From positions 124,001 to 188,000 of the forward strand of contig JACPVF010000015.1 of the NCBI GenBank assembly GCA_016191845.1: 64,000 nt of DNA. The letters are read 5' to 3'. Made by a program: the position numbers and the translations under genes. The notes under the pieces are model-generated. The model saw nothing but the letters and a program-made list of their open reading frames with translations. It did no database searches and was not told the DNA's origin. This DNA comes from Chloroflexota bacterium (GTDB lineage Bacteria > Chloroflexota > Anaerolineae > Anaerolineales > Villigracilaceae). The first letter of the stretch is position 1; every line of letters begins with the position of its first letter. Positions 50,571 to 59,910 of this stretch are shown here, one piece after another.

Positions 50571-50918
50571 TCACAATTTTTTCTCTAAAAACTTTTTTAG
50601 AACAAGAGCGTTGTTATGCTCTGTATCGTGTGCGCTGTAGAGAAGCGTCACATCGCCTTGTTCCGCGGCTTGCAGGATGGCATTCCATGCTTCGGGGTTG
50701 GACTTCAATTCAGCCTGATAGCGCTTTTGAAATTCGCTCCACTTGAGCGGATCATGCGCGAACCAATTCCGCAGGTCGGCGCTGGGAGCCGCGTCCTTCA
50801 GCCACGCCTTCATTTTCAGCGCTTCTTTCTTCATTCCGCGGGGCCACAAGCGTTCAACCAGGAAGCGCGTCCCATCGCTGGATTCAGCTTTTTCGTACAC
50901 GCGTTTGATTTTTAACAT
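50571..50918 (-). CDS. DUF488-domain protein
   Basis: 115 residues from MLKIKRVYEKAESSDGTRFL with AAAGGAG before the ATG at 50918. LVERLWPRGMKKE and the tail LLYSAHDTEHNNALVLKKFL match DUF488. The family is related to nucleases/DNA-repair accessory proteins by fold but has no proven activity. It is 11 bp downstream of the AlkA gene in the same operon. Confidence 0.9.
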   Translation of the reverse strand: MLKIKRVYEKAESSDGTRFLVERLWPRGMKKEALKMKAWLKDAAPSADLRNWFAHDPLKWSEFQKRYQAELKSNPEAWNAILQAAEQGDVTLLYSAHDTEHNNALVLKKFLEKKL

Positions 50919-50929
50919 GGCTACTCCTT

Positions 50930-51859
50930 TCAAAGGACGATCACGGATTTCTCCGACAAACTCTTCAACAGCAGGTGAAAGTAAACCAAGCCACCGTAAT
51001 CCTTCCACGGTCTTAAGGCTTGATAGACTGTTTCATAATTCAATTTTTCGGGCAGTTCCAGCCAGCGCTGCAAGTTGTTACGCGCGCCCACATCGTCAGC
51101 GGGAAAAATGTGTGCGCGCCCAAGGCCGCGCAGGAGAAAATATTCCGCCGTCCAACGTCCGATTCCTTTCAGATCGCGCAAACGTTTAATGGCGTTTGTA
51201 TCATCCAGCATGTTGATTTCATCAAGGTCGAGTTCGCCTTGCACGATGGACTGTGCAATTCCCGTGATGTAACGTACCTTCTGGTAACTGAATTTCATTT
51301 TTCGCAATTCTTCGATGTCAGCATTTGCCAACTCTTGCGGACGCGGGAAGGCGCGGAAGATGCCGTCATCGTTTTTGAATGTCAGTCCGTATCTTTCCAC
51401 CAAACTGTTAAGCAGATGAATACCCATCGTCAAAGTGAATTGCTGACAGGCGATGGCATTGACCAACGTTTCAAAGAGCGAATGTAAGCGCGGCGGTTTG
51501 AACCCGCGAAACTTTTCCACGACTGGTCCTAACTTGTCGTCGTGCTGAGCCAGACGATAAAAGCCGTCCAACTTCACATTGATTCCGAGCAAACGCTCCA
51601 GCGCGCAAGCAGCTTGGTCCTTGAGCGCTTCATTTTCTTTTTGAGAATGAACCAAAACATGCAATTGCGAGTCGGATTGAGTCACTGCGATTTCAAACGG
51701 CTCATTGCTTTCGCTGACGAGAACACGGCGATAGGTTTTTCCGTCCCAGCGGTCAACGATATTGTCGGGGCGGCGGCGAAGCGCCCAAACGGTGAGATCA
51801 AGCCGAAACGGAGAGGCAGGTTCAAGGTCCAGAAAGAAGCGTTTCACGACATCCTGCAA
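50930..51859 (-). CDS. alkA: DNA-3-methyladenine glycosylase II
   Basis: 309 residues of the HhH-GPD superfamily. The helix-hairpin-helix and catalytic Asp are visible in LKDLKGIGRWTAEYFLLRGL then HIFPADDVGARNNL. It excises alkylated purines from DNA. The only plausible start in this frame is a TTG at 51859, directly after the stop of the Sec-containing DsbA gene, so translation is likely coupled. Confidence 0.88.
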   Translation of the reverse strand: MQDVVKRFFLDLEPASPFRLDLTVWALRRRPDNIVDRWDGKTYRRVLVSESNEPFEIAVTQSDSQLHVLVHSQKENEALKDQAACALERLLGINVKLDGFYRLAQHDDKLGPVVEKFRGFKPPRLHSLFETLVNAIACQQFTLTMGIHLLNSLVERYGLTFKNDDGIFRAFPRPQELANADIEELRKMKFSYQKVRYITGIAQSIVQGELDLDEINMLDDTNAIKRLRDLKGIGRWTAEYFLLRGLGRAHIFPADDVGARNNLQRWLELPEKLNYETVYQALRPWKDYGGLVYFHLLLKSLSEKSVIVL

Positions 51860-51862
51860 TCT

Positions 51863-52555
51863 TTATTTCTTCAGCGCGCTTTCAAACAACCCGCGCGTGG
51901 CTTCATAACAGCCTTCTCCGCAACAGGGAAGTTTTTCAACTGAAATAATTTTCCCGTTTTGAATGTTTGGATAGGACATTTTGTGACGGAGTTTGGTTCC
52001 ATCGCTCAACATGACGGTGGGTGTGCCGCGCACGCCGAATTTTTCTTTGCCGAGTTTGCCTTCTTCCAATACGGCGACGTGGGGTTGATCGCTGTTGAAG
52101 AGACGGGTGAAATACTCCATATCGAGATTAGCTTCGCGGGCGAGATCGAGCATCACTTCGCGCTTGCCGATGTTGCGACCTTCGGCGAAGAACGCGCGGC
52201 GAATCCGCAAGTCAAAATCTCGCCCGATAGCTTCGCCTTGTTGGAAGGCGCACCAAGCCGCTTCGAAGGCGGGAAGCGTGGTCGTGGGCCAGTCGTCGCC
52301 GAATGGTTTGAAGACCGCCTTTGGTTCCTGAAGAGCCGCCAGCCACATTTCCAATTCGAGTTCCGCGCGGTCAGGCGGACCTCCACCATAGACTTCCAAC
52401 GGAAAAGCCTTTTCCACTAATCGAACTCGTCCTTCGTATTCAGATACAACTTCTTGCAGGCGAACCGCCGCAACATAACACCACGGTCAATAATATTCCG
52501 CCCACTCCCATAATTCGGGAGCATTCTTTTCAATCGCTTTATAATCGTTCATCAT
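51863..52555 (-). CDS. DsbA/FrnE-family oxidoreductase, probable selenoprotein (UPWC)
   Basis: 230 residues if UGA is read through. From the ATG at 52555 (AAGGGGAG upstream) the frame gives MMNDYKAIEKNAPELWEWAE, YY, then TGA at 52489-52487, then PWCYVAAVRLQEVVSEYEGR and on in frame to 51863. The rest is a FrnE-type DsbA fold (EMWLAALQEPKAVFKPFGDD, GVRGTPTVMLSDG cis-Pro loop, and C-terminal LPCCGEGCYEATRG). UGA exactly replaces the first Cys of CPWC, and a hairpin with a bulged U and GUU loop lies 15-32 nt downstream, as in bacterial SECIS. FrnE-like Sec proteins are known. Without read-through, a shortened product could begin at GTG 52417, lacking the active site. Confidence 0.72.
52455..52472 (-). 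promoter_or_regulatory. SECIS-like hairpin within the DsbA gene
   Basis: On the minus strand UGC-GGCG-GUU-CGCC-U-GCA folds into a seven-pair stem with one bulged U and a three-base loop whose first base is G, 22 nt after the UGA. These match the general rules for bacterial SECIS elements (loop 16-37 nt after UGA, G in the loop, bulged U). Confidence 0.5.
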
Positions 52556-52557
52556 GG

Positions 52558-53739
52558 TTACTCCCCTTTGATTCTCCCGATCAAATCTTCCGCCTTGAAC
52601 GGTCCCGCTTCCGCGATCAACGCAGTTGCGTCTTTTACTTTTTTCCACACGTTCCATAGCAACACGCCGCGCACGCGCCCGCCGTCCAGATAATACACCG
52701 CGCCTTTTTGGAAAGGCTCCTGCCAGTCCGTCACCATTTCCATCTTAGTGCTCAACTCGCCGACCGCTTCATAACCGAACTCAAACAAGTCCGAATAAAA
52801 CTGCGGCGTATGGGTATACGTCTCGTTCGCCCCCGCCATGTTGCGCCCCGCTTGTTTACCCATCATCAACGCATTGTCTTCATGCTCCACGCGAAGCATT
52901 TTTTCCAACGTCGCGTGCGGGAACATCGCCACATCGCCCGCCGCGTACACATCGGGCGTGGATGTCAGCAGATGTTCATCCACTACGATTCCATTTTCAA
53001 CTTTTAGATTGGCAGACTTCGCCAACTCAACATTCGGGCGGACTCCCAGCCCTGCCACAATGCCATCCACTTCAAACTCACGCCCGCTTCTTGTCTGGAC
53101 TTTGAGGCTGGTCCCTGTTTCTTCAATATTCGCCACACCCTCGGCAGGGACAAGTTCCACGCCCTTCTTACGATACACGTCATTCAAGAACTGCGAAAGT
53201 TCAGGCGGGTAAATATTTTCGCCGATGGAGTTTTCAAGAAAGACCATCGTCACCTGCTTGCCTTGCATGTTCAACGCCGCCGCCATCTCTGAGCCGATGA
53301 ATCCCGCGCCGATAACCAAAAAGCGTTGTCCCTTTTCTGTCAGCGCGCGCAGGCGTTGATAATCCTGAAGCGTGCGGTAATAAATAATATGCTCCTCCCC
53401 AAACGGGAGATGGATTGGCGTTCCGCCCGTGGCGATTAAAAGTTTCTCGTACGCGTATTCTTCCCCTTTGTCGTCGCGGACGCGTTTGGCAGTTGTATCC
53501 AGTTCGGTCGCTTTTCGTCCGAGATGAAAATCAATATTGAATTTCTCTGTTCCGCGCCATATCTTTTCAAACGGGCGTCCCTTCCACATTCCCTTGGAAA
53601 GAGGCGGGCGGCTGTAGGGCATATCGGACTCGGTGCTAATCATGCCAATGGAGCCATTCGGGTCAAGTTCGCGAATCCCTCGCGCCGCGGCGTCAGCGGT
53701 CATGCCACTGCCGATGATCAGATATTTGTATGTTTTCAT
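52558..53739 (-). CDS. FAD-dependent NAD(P)H reductase (rubredoxin/ferredoxin reductase type)
   Basis: 393 residues. FAD-binding GSGMTADAAARGI at the N-terminus, NAD-binding LVIGAGFIGSEMAAALNMQG in the middle and the second FAD motif TSTPDVYAAGDVAMFP. This is the class I pyridine-nucleotide oxidoreductase fold of ferredoxin/rubredoxin/NADH reductases without redox-active Cys. The stop is 2 bp before the DsbA start, so the two are coexpressed; the reductase might recycle the thiol/selenol protein through an unknown carrier. Confidence 0.9.
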   Translation of the reverse strand: MKTYKYLIIGSGMTADAAARGIRELDPNGSIGMISTESDMPYSRPPLSKGMWKGRPFEKIWRGTEKFNIDFHLGRKATELDTTAKRVRDDKGEEYAYEKLLIATGGTPIHLPFGEEHIIYYRTLQDYQRLRALTEKGQRFLVIGAGFIGSEMAAALNMQGKQVTMVFLENSIGENIYPPELSQFLNDVYRKKGVELVPAEGVANIEETGTSLKVQTRSGREFEVDGIVAGLGVRPNVELAKSANLKVENGIVVDEHLLTSTPDVYAAGDVAMFPHATLEKMLRVEHEDNALMMGKQAGRNMAGANETYTHTPQFYSDLFEFGYEAVGELSTKMEMVTDWQEPFQKGAVYYLDGGRVRGVLLWNVWKKVKDATALIAEAGPFKAEDLIGRIKGE

Positions 53740-54043
53740 GTTTTATCCTTTCCTATAATGTGATGGGGCAATCATACCATTATTTTTATGATTTTTATTA
53801 TAAAAATAAATTATTTTAATATAGGAAACGCCGCAAGATTTTGAATATGACCTGCGTTCCTGCTGTGCATAAAAGGACTGAGCTGTTTTTTTATTCAGCA
53901 ATATAAAGATGAAATTTCATCCCCCTTTTGTAAACACAAATCCTTTTGCCGCGAATCGGGCGAATTTTCACTTAACTCGCGGCGGTGTTTTGTACACACC
54001 CTATCCAGGTTGATGTATCAGAGAAAGATAAACATGAATTGGA
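53740..54043. other. Gap between ClC channel and reductase operon
   Basis: The right-hand operon's promoter region lies at 53745-53830 and is very AT-rich, with TATGAT as a possible -10 and GAAAGGAT as the reductase ribosome site. GCCGCGA and TCGCGGC near 53950-53990 form a weak inverted repeat. No gene seen. Confidence 0.4.
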
Positions 54044-55918
54044 CTACTCCTCTTCAGGACTATCCCCCTTTTTTTGAGTGCGAGAGAACATGCTACTTAA
54101 AATATTTGACGGCTTTGGGAAAGCGCCTGATCGAAGCCAGCCTGTTTCACGGACATGTTCTTCGTGCAGACGCCCCAGCTGAGCTTCCATAACAGCTGAA
54201 CGCCCCAGGTACCCTACCAGTATAGAAGGGGAATGGCGGTCTACCACTGGCAAACGTCCCACATCATTTCGAAGCATTTTGCCCACAGCATCGTAGAGCA
54301 ATTCGTCCGGATAGGTAACCACCGGCTCATCATTACCAGCTTCAAGCACGGTTTTCTCTGCACTCAAGTCTCCTGTCAGAGCTTCGACAATGTCACCCCA
54401 TGTGACGATCCCGATTAACTGTTGCTCGTTCACGATTGGAAATGCCTGATGGCGGATGTAGCCCGGTTCGCCGCGAGTAACGTGATCGGCAACTTCCTTC
54501 ACAGTCATGGTGGGCGGAATCGATTTCGGCTCAACATCCATAACCTCATCAACCCGTGTCTGCTGCAAAACATCTGGCTCGTATTCGAGGTGAATGTGCA
54601 AACCGCGTCGCGCCAGCTTCTCGGTCATGATCGAGTTGCGCATCAAAAGAATCGCGACGCCATCCGCGAGGACACAGACCAGCATCAGCGGCAGGATGGC
54701 GTTATAGTCGCGCGTCATTTCAAAGGCGAAGATGATGAGCGTGAATGTGGCGCGTGCCGCAGAACCGAACACAGCCGCCATTCCAACCAATGCGCAGGCG
54801 GCTGGTGATAGATTCGCGCCAGGAACGATCCGATTGACGATCATAGCAAATGCCCCGCCTAAAGCCGCGCCTGTCATGAACATGGGGGCAAGTAGCCCAC
54901 CCGAAGTCCCAGAGCCGAGTGAAATGACCAGCGCCAGACTCTTGAATATCATGATAGCAAGCAATACATTCAACGCCAGTCGAGCATTCAAAATATCAGA
55001 AATGGTGTCGTATCCTACGCCAATAACACGCGGGAAAAAATAACCAATGATTCCGAGTCCAAGAGCCCCAACCGCTGGATACCACATCGAGTCAAATGGG
55101 AGACGTTCGAATTGATCCTCGACCCAGTAAAGCAAATTGCTGAAACCAACTGCTGCCGCGCCACACAGAAGTCCAAGCAAGATGTAATAAGGCAAGGCCG
55201 TGGGGATGCCAAAATCCACAACCGCCACGGTGAACATGGGACCAGTACCCATGAGCCAGAGATGGATGGTGGTCGCCAGTGTACTGGCAATGACCAGAGG
55301 TATGAATGATCGTGACTTAAATTCGAACAACAATAGTTCGATGGCAAGAATGACCGCCGCAATAGGCGTGCTAAAAGTTGCCGCCATACCCGCAGCAGCG
55401 CCGCAAGCCAGTAAAACCTTGCGCTCTGAGGCGGTGGTATGGATCAGTTGACCGATCAACGAGCCCAGCGCGCCTCCGGTTTGGATGATCGGTCCCTCCG
55501 CACCAAACGGACCGCCCGTGCCGATGGCTATGGCTGCCGAAAGCGGCTTGAGGATCGCCACACGCGGTTGAATGCGGCTGCGATTGGTCAGTACTGCCTC
55601 CATCGCCTCGGGAATCCCATGTCCCTTGATCTTGGATGATCCATACTTTGCCATCACACCTACGATCAGTCCCCCAATAACTGGTACTATGATGATCCAT
55701 GCACCCAATGGGTTATCTTTCAGGCTTGGAAGGGCAAGGCTGAATCGTTGAAAGAAAACCAGATTTGTTATGAATGAGATTAACGAATACAAACCATAGG
55801 CAACAAAACCAGCCAAAATCCCTATAATCGCCGCCAGCAGGGAAACCAATAAGATGCGGAATTCTCCAGAAGGGTTGACGTTCACGTGCCTGTAATCCAG
55901 GCTGCTTCTCTCTACCAT
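54044..55918 (-). CDS. ClC-family chloride channel/antiporter with CBS domains
   Basis: 624 residues. Selectivity motifs are GHGIPEAMEAVL, GTGGPFGAEGPIIQTGGALG (gating Glu kept; the usual Arg/Lys before it is Ala) and GSGTSGGLLAPMFMTGAALG, over about eleven helices. Two CBS domains follow (~440-590: DVEPKSIPPTMTVKEVADHV, then LEAGNDEPVVTYPDELLYDA). ClC proteins move chloride, often in exchange for protons; CBS pairs sense nucleotides. Divergent from the MarR gene. Confidence 0.92.
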   Translation of the reverse strand: MVERSSLDYRHVNVNPSGEFRILLVSLLAAIIGILAGFVAYGLYSLISFITNLVFFQRFSLALPSLKDNPLGAWIIIVPVIGGLIVGVMAKYGSSKIKGHGIPEAMEAVLTNRSRIQPRVAILKPLSAAIAIGTGGPFGAEGPIIQTGGALGSLIGQLIHTTASERKVLLACGAAAGMAATFSTPIAAVILAIELLLFEFKSRSFIPLVIASTLATTIHLWLMGTGPMFTVAVVDFGIPTALPYYILLGLLCGAAAVGFSNLLYWVEDQFERLPFDSMWYPAVGALGLGIIGYFFPRVIGVGYDTISDILNARLALNVLLAIMIFKSLALVISLGSGTSGGLLAPMFMTGAALGGAFAMIVNRIVPGANLSPAACALVGMAAVFGSAARATFTLIIFAFEMTRDYNAILPLMLVCVLADGVAILLMRNSIMTEKLARRGLHIHLEYEPDVLQQTRVDEVMDVEPKSIPPTMTVKEVADHVTRGEPGYIRHQAFPIVNEQQLIGIVTWGDIVEALTGDLSAEKTVLEAGNDEPVVTYPDELLYDAVGKMLRNDVGRLPVVDRHSPSILVGYLGRSAVMEAQLGRLHEEHVRETGWLRSGAFPKPSNILSSMFSRTQKKGDSPEEE

Positions 55919-55951
55919 TTTCTGCTCCTAAAATAAGTTGAGTGTAAATTA

Positions 55952-55970
55952 TATATCGTATTACGATATA
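55952..55970. promoter_or_regulatory. MarR operator palindrome between divergent genes
   Basis: TATATCGTA-T-TACGATATA is a perfect 9-bp inverted repeat with one central base, between the divergent ClC and marR starts. Size and AT content fit a MarR-family operator controlling both genes. Confidence 0.7.
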
Positions 55971-56013
55971 ATTCAATGGTATGATTATTTTAAAATTGGA
56001 ATGAGGATGTGCA

Positions 56014-56430
56014 ATGATGCGGATCACCAAAACAGAATATGAAATTTTGGCGGCTTTCCGTTACTCTTTGAGGCAGTTTCTGCACTTCAGTGAGGAGGCG
56101 GCGCAATCAGTGGGACTGACGCCTCAACAACATCAGGCGTTGTTATCGATCAAGGGTTTTCCTGGTCGTGACAAAATCACTATCAAGGAGCTGGCTGAAC
56201 GGATGCAAATCCGTCACCATAGTGCTGTTGGTCTGGCAGACCGGTTAGTGGCTCAGGGACTCCTTAAGCGCGAACCGTCGCGCACCGACCGGCGGCAGGT
56301 CTATGTAACGCTTTCTACGCAAGGGCTGGCGATTCTTGAGCAACTATCTTCCATCCATAAGGAAGAACTTCGTCACACCCTGCCCGAACTTCAGAAGTTG
56401 ATTGAGCAATTATCGACCGAAAAAGTATAG
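56014..56430 (+). CDS. MarR-family transcriptional regulator
   Basis: 138 residues; GAGG lies before the ATG pair. Winged helix-turn-helix: ITIKELAERMQIRHHSAVGL then LVAQGLLKREPSRTDRRQVY, with the conserved Asp-Arg-Arg of the wing. N-terminal and C-terminal helices give the dimer. Likely represses itself and the divergent ClC gene, and may control the following small membrane genes. Confidence 0.93.
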   Translation: MMRITKTEYEILAAFRYSLRQFLHFSEEAAQSVGLTPQQHQALLSIKGFPGRDKITIKELAERMQIRHHSAVGLADRLVAQGLLKREPSRTDRRQVYVTLSTQGLAILEQLSSIHKEELRHTLPELQKLIEQLSTEKV

Positions 56431-56514
56431 ACCCCAAGATCGCTTTAGGAAGATTTATGACAGGTTGCAAATGACTGCCTATTCTGTTCGCCAAAGCATA
56501 TCTAGGAAATAACT

Positions 56515-56913
56515 ATGCCATTGCTTGCCCGTACATTTATCAAAACTGCGATGGTCTGTTTAGCCCTCGCGCTGATATTTGGCATACTGCTGGCATCAGG
56601 TCTGACGAATGGCTTATTTCCCGTTTATATTCATCTGCTTGTCTTCGGCTGGTTGACGCAGTTGATCTTCGGCGTGGTCTTCTGGATGTTTCCAAAGTTT
56701 TCAGTTGAGAAACCGCGCGGCAGTGAAACGCTTGGCTGGTGGACGTATGCCTTGCTCAACATCGGGTTGCTATTGCGAGCCATTGCCGAACCAATGCAAT
56801 CGACACAAGCCAATCCGATCAGTGGATGGATGTTGGTACTCTCAGCAATCATTCAATTTTTGGCGGGGTCGCTGTTTGTGGTCAATAGTTGGGGACGCGT
56901 CAAGGAAAAGTAA
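56515..56913 (+). CDS. Small haem-copper oxidase subunit I-like membrane protein 1
   Basis: 132 residues with four helices. IHLLVFGWLTQLIFGVVFWM then FPKF has the His and Gly-Trp pattern of a cytochrome c oxidase (CcoN/NorB) haem helix, but the protein is far shorter than subunit I. The next gene is a paralogue with the same motif. Four-helix CcoN-like proteins of this kind occur near oxidases and nitric-oxide genes; none is adjacent. Confidence 0.65.
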   Translation: MPLLARTFIKTAMVCLALALIFGILLASGLTNGLFPVYIHLLVFGWLTQLIFGVVFWMFPKFSVEKPRGSETLGWWTYALLNIGLLLRAIAEPMQSTQANPISGWMLVLSAIIQFLAGSLFVVNSWGRVKEK

Positions 56914-57330
56914 ATGCCGCGGTTAAGTGTTTGGTTTGTGCGCGCCTCCATGATCTATCTTCTGCTGGGATTTCTCATCGGTGCGTTGCTTCTCGCCCAA
57001 AAGGGAATTCCGTTCTATGCTCCTGTTTGGTATCTCTTTCCTCTTCATATGGAATTCCTGCTGGTGGGCTGGCTCATTCAATTGGCAATGGGTATTGCCT
57101 TTTGGATCGTTCCACGCTTCAGGTCTGATCAGCCACGTGGAAATGTTAATTTAGTGTGGGGTGTGCTGGTGTTGTTAAATATGGGGATTGTGATGGTCGC
57201 GATTCACCCCTTCATCAGTGTGGGATGGTTTAGTTTGGCCGGTCGCTTTCTGGAAATATCCAGCGCCTTACTTTTTGTTCTTGCGTTGTGGAAGAGAGTT
57301 AAACCAATGGATGCCGATAACCGCGCCTAG
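56914..57330 (+). CDS. Small haem-copper oxidase subunit I-like membrane protein 2
   Basis: 138 residues starting directly at the base after the preceding stop, so translationally coupled. Motif LHMEFLLVGWLIQLAMGIAF then WIVPRF parallels the first paralogue. Four helices. The pair would together offer two His ligands and could form a heterodimer binding one haem; this is inference. Confidence 0.65.
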   Translation: MPRLSVWFVRASMIYLLLGFLIGALLLAQKGIPFYAPVWYLFPLHMEFLLVGWLIQLAMGIAFWIVPRFRSDQPRGNVNLVWGVLVLLNMGIVMVAIHPFISVGWFSLAGRFLEISSALLFVLALWKRVKPMDADNRA

Positions 57331-57474
57331 TAGTTCGCTTTTTAAATTGCTGGATTGACCCATGTAGAGATGTTCTTGAAAAGTGATGAGTTACCGCCAA
57401 CCCATCAATGATTTGTTTTTAATGACGTTCTTGTTATAATCCTCGCAAGTGCCCGGAACACGTACAAACCAGAA

Positions 57475-57666
57475 ATGGCTTCACGATTTGAACGCAGGTG
57501 GCTGCCCGCCACGAACATTGGAATTTTTCTTCCTTTCCATAGCTTTATCGCCATCAGCAACCCCATGCTCATCTTTGTAGTGTCAGCCGTTTTGCTGATT
57601 CGTTTCAAGGTCAACACCACCTGGCCGATCCTCGGCGGAATGCTGGCAGGATATTTCATCCGATAG
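57475..57666 (+). pseudogene. Possible C-terminal remnant of a chromate transporter
   Basis: The frame ending NPMLIFVVSAVLLIRFKV then NTTWPILGGMLAGYFIR resembles the last helix pair of ChrA. There is no upstream ChrA sequence and no ribosome site. The rest of the gap 57331-57734 shows nothing recognisable apart from the leader of the P-type ATPase. Confidence 0.35.
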
Positions 57667-57734
57667 ATTGTCAAAATATGGAATGTCCGTGATAATCTGC
57701 ACACTTACTGTTAAACGATCATCCTGAAAAAAAC

Positions 57735-59819
57735 ATGGCTAACCAAACCCTCGAAATTCCCATCTCCGGCATGGACTGCGCCGAATGCACCCAGCACGTC
57801 CAACACGCCATCGAAAAAATCCCCGGCGTGCAATCGGTGAACGTTTTCCTCGCCACCGAAAAAGCGATCGTGAAACTTGACCCCGCAAAGGTGGATCTAC
57901 CCACCATCCGCACCGCCGTACAAGGCGCGGGATATGACGTGCCCGCTTCGGACTCACCCCGGCCTGCTCCTGTTTCCATCGACGATTTCAACCGCCGACT
58001 GACTCTCCTGCTCGTCAGCGTCTTCGCCATCATCCTCAGTGTCGTCATCTTTGGCGAAGTCCTCGGCTGGTTCGACTTCCTGAACGAACGCGTGCCCTTC
58101 CTGCTCGGACTTGTGGTCGTGCTGGCGGGCGGCTATCCCGTCTTCATGAACGTCATCCGCGCCACGCTCAAGCGTCAGGTCATCTCGCATACATTAATGA
58201 CTCTTGGCGTCATCGCCGCGCTCGTGGTCGGACAATGGGTCACCGCCGCGTTGGTGGTCATCTTCATGCGCATCGGTGACTACGTGGAGAACTTCACCAC
58301 CGAAAGCGCGCGCCGCGCCGTGAAGGAACTCACCTCCCTCGCCCCGCAAACCGCCCGCGTCGAACAAATAGGATTGGAGATAGAGCTCCCCATAACGCAA
58401 GTGAAGGTCGGCGACATCGTGGTCGTCCGCCCCGGCGAAAAGATTCCCGTGGATGGCGAAGTCGTCAGCGGCCAGGCCACCGTGGACCAGGCCGCCATCA
58501 CGGGCGAATCCATGCCCGTCGAAGCCGCACGCGGGACACACGTTTACGCCGCGACAATCGCCAAACTCGGCAGCTTGCGCGTCCGCACCGAACGCGTCGG
58601 CGTGGACACCACCTTCGGGCGCGTGGTTAAGATGGTGGAAGAAGCCGAAGCGCACCGCGCGGACGTCCAACGCATCGCCGACAAGTTCAGCGCGTGGTAT
58701 CTGCCCGTAGTCGCCGCCATCGCCGCGTTGACCTTCCTCGTCACGCGTAATCCATTATCAACCGCAGCAGTATTGCTCGTCGCTTGTTCGTGCTCTTTCG
58801 CCTTAGCCACGCCAGTCGCGATGCTTGCCTCGGTCGGCGCCAGCGCCAAACGCGGACTACTCATCAAAGGCGGCAAATATCTCGAACTGCTCGCCCGCGC
58901 TGACGTTCTGCTCGTGGACAAGACCGGCACACTCACCCTCGGCCAACCGCAGGTGACGGATGTGATTTCGCTGAACGGACTTTCCCGCAATGAGATCCTC
59001 TCCGTCGCCGCCTCTGCCGAGCGCTACTCCGAACATCCGCTTGCGGAAGCTGTCCGCCAACTCGCACGCGACGAGAACGCGTCCCTGAGCGAGCCGCAGG
59101 AATTTGAGTCCGTGCCCGGGCAGGGCATCCGCGCCGTGATCGACTTGCGTCGCATCGCGGTGGGCAATCGCCGCATGATTCCCGCTGCTGAGAAATTGCC
59201 CATCACCGCCGAACTCGAATCCCAAGGCAAGACCCTTCTCTTCCTGGAAAGCAACAACGAACTCGTGGGCATTTTCGCCGCCGCCGACACCTTGCGTGCA
59301 GAAGTCCCTGCCGCGTTGAAGGAAGTGCGTGCGCTGGGTATCCGTCACATCGAACTGCTCACAGGTGACAACGAACGCACCGCTTCGGCGCTGGCCGAAA
59401 AATTGGGTGTCGCTTATCGCGCCAATCTGCTCCCCGAAAACAAGATCAACATCGTCAAGGAATATCAAGCCAAGGGACACGTCGTGGTCATGATCGGCGA
59501 TGGAGTCAACGACGCGCCCGCCCTCGCCCAAGCCGACATCGGCATCGCCATGGGCGCGGCCGGCACGGATGTCGCCATCGAAGCGGCGCACATTGCCCTT
59601 ATGCGCGAAGATTGGAACCTCGTCCCCGACGCACTGCGCATTGCCCAGCGCACCATGCGCATCGTCAAGGCCAATCTTCTCTTTACCACCGCCTACAACG
59701 TTATCGGACTGACGCTCGCGGCCTTCGGCATCCTGCCGCCCGTTCTCGCCGCCGCGGCACAGTCCCTGCCCGACATCGGCATCATGGGAAATTCTGCAAG
59801 GTTATTGAAGCAGAAGTAG
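57735..59819 (+). CDS. Heavy-metal P1B-type ATPase
   Basis: 694 residues. N-terminal heavy-metal-associated domain with GMDCAEC (Cys15, Cys18), then helices, the actuator TGES, the transmembrane metal site read as ACSCSFALATP where CPC is usual (the Pro codon CCG is TCG, Ser), the phosphorylation site DKTGTLTLG, the SEHPL nucleotide motif and MIGDGVNDAPALAQ. It should export a soft metal such as Cd, Zn, Pb or Cu, but the Pro-to-Ser change makes the ion uncertain. No metal regulator is directly adjacent. Confidence 0.9.
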   Translation: MANQTLEIPISGMDCAECTQHVQHAIEKIPGVQSVNVFLATEKAIVKLDPAKVDLPTIRTAVQGAGYDVPASDSPRPAPVSIDDFNRRLTLLLVSVFAIILSVVIFGEVLGWFDFLNERVPFLLGLVVVLAGGYPVFMNVIRATLKRQVISHTLMTLGVIAALVVGQWVTAALVVIFMRIGDYVENFTTESARRAVKELTSLAPQTARVEQIGLEIELPITQVKVGDIVVVRPGEKIPVDGEVVSGQATVDQAAITGESMPVEAARGTHVYAATIAKLGSLRVRTERVGVDTTFGRVVKMVEEAEAHRADVQRIADKFSAWYLPVVAAIAALTFLVTRNPLSTAAVLLVACSCSFALATPVAMLASVGASAKRGLLIKGGKYLELLARADVLLVDKTGTLTLGQPQVTDVISLNGLSRNEILSVAASAERYSEHPLAEAVRQLARDENASLSEPQEFESVPGQGIRAVIDLRRIAVGNRRMIPAAEKLPITAELESQGKTLLFLESNNELVGIFAAADTLRAEVPAALKEVRALGIRHIELLTGDNERTASALAEKLGVAYRANLLPENKINIVKEYQAKGHVVVMIGDGVNDAPALAQADIGIAMGAAGTDVAIEAAHIALMREDWNLVPDALRIAQRTMRIVKANLLFTTAYNVIGLTLAAFGILPPVLAAAAQSLPDIGIMGNSARLLKQK

Positions 59820-59910
59820 AACAAAGACAGGCGGCAAAACAGTGGCGAGACTAAGAACTTGCCATTGTTTTTTTATGTAGATTGTTTTATCTTGTTGCTT
59901 TTATCAAATG

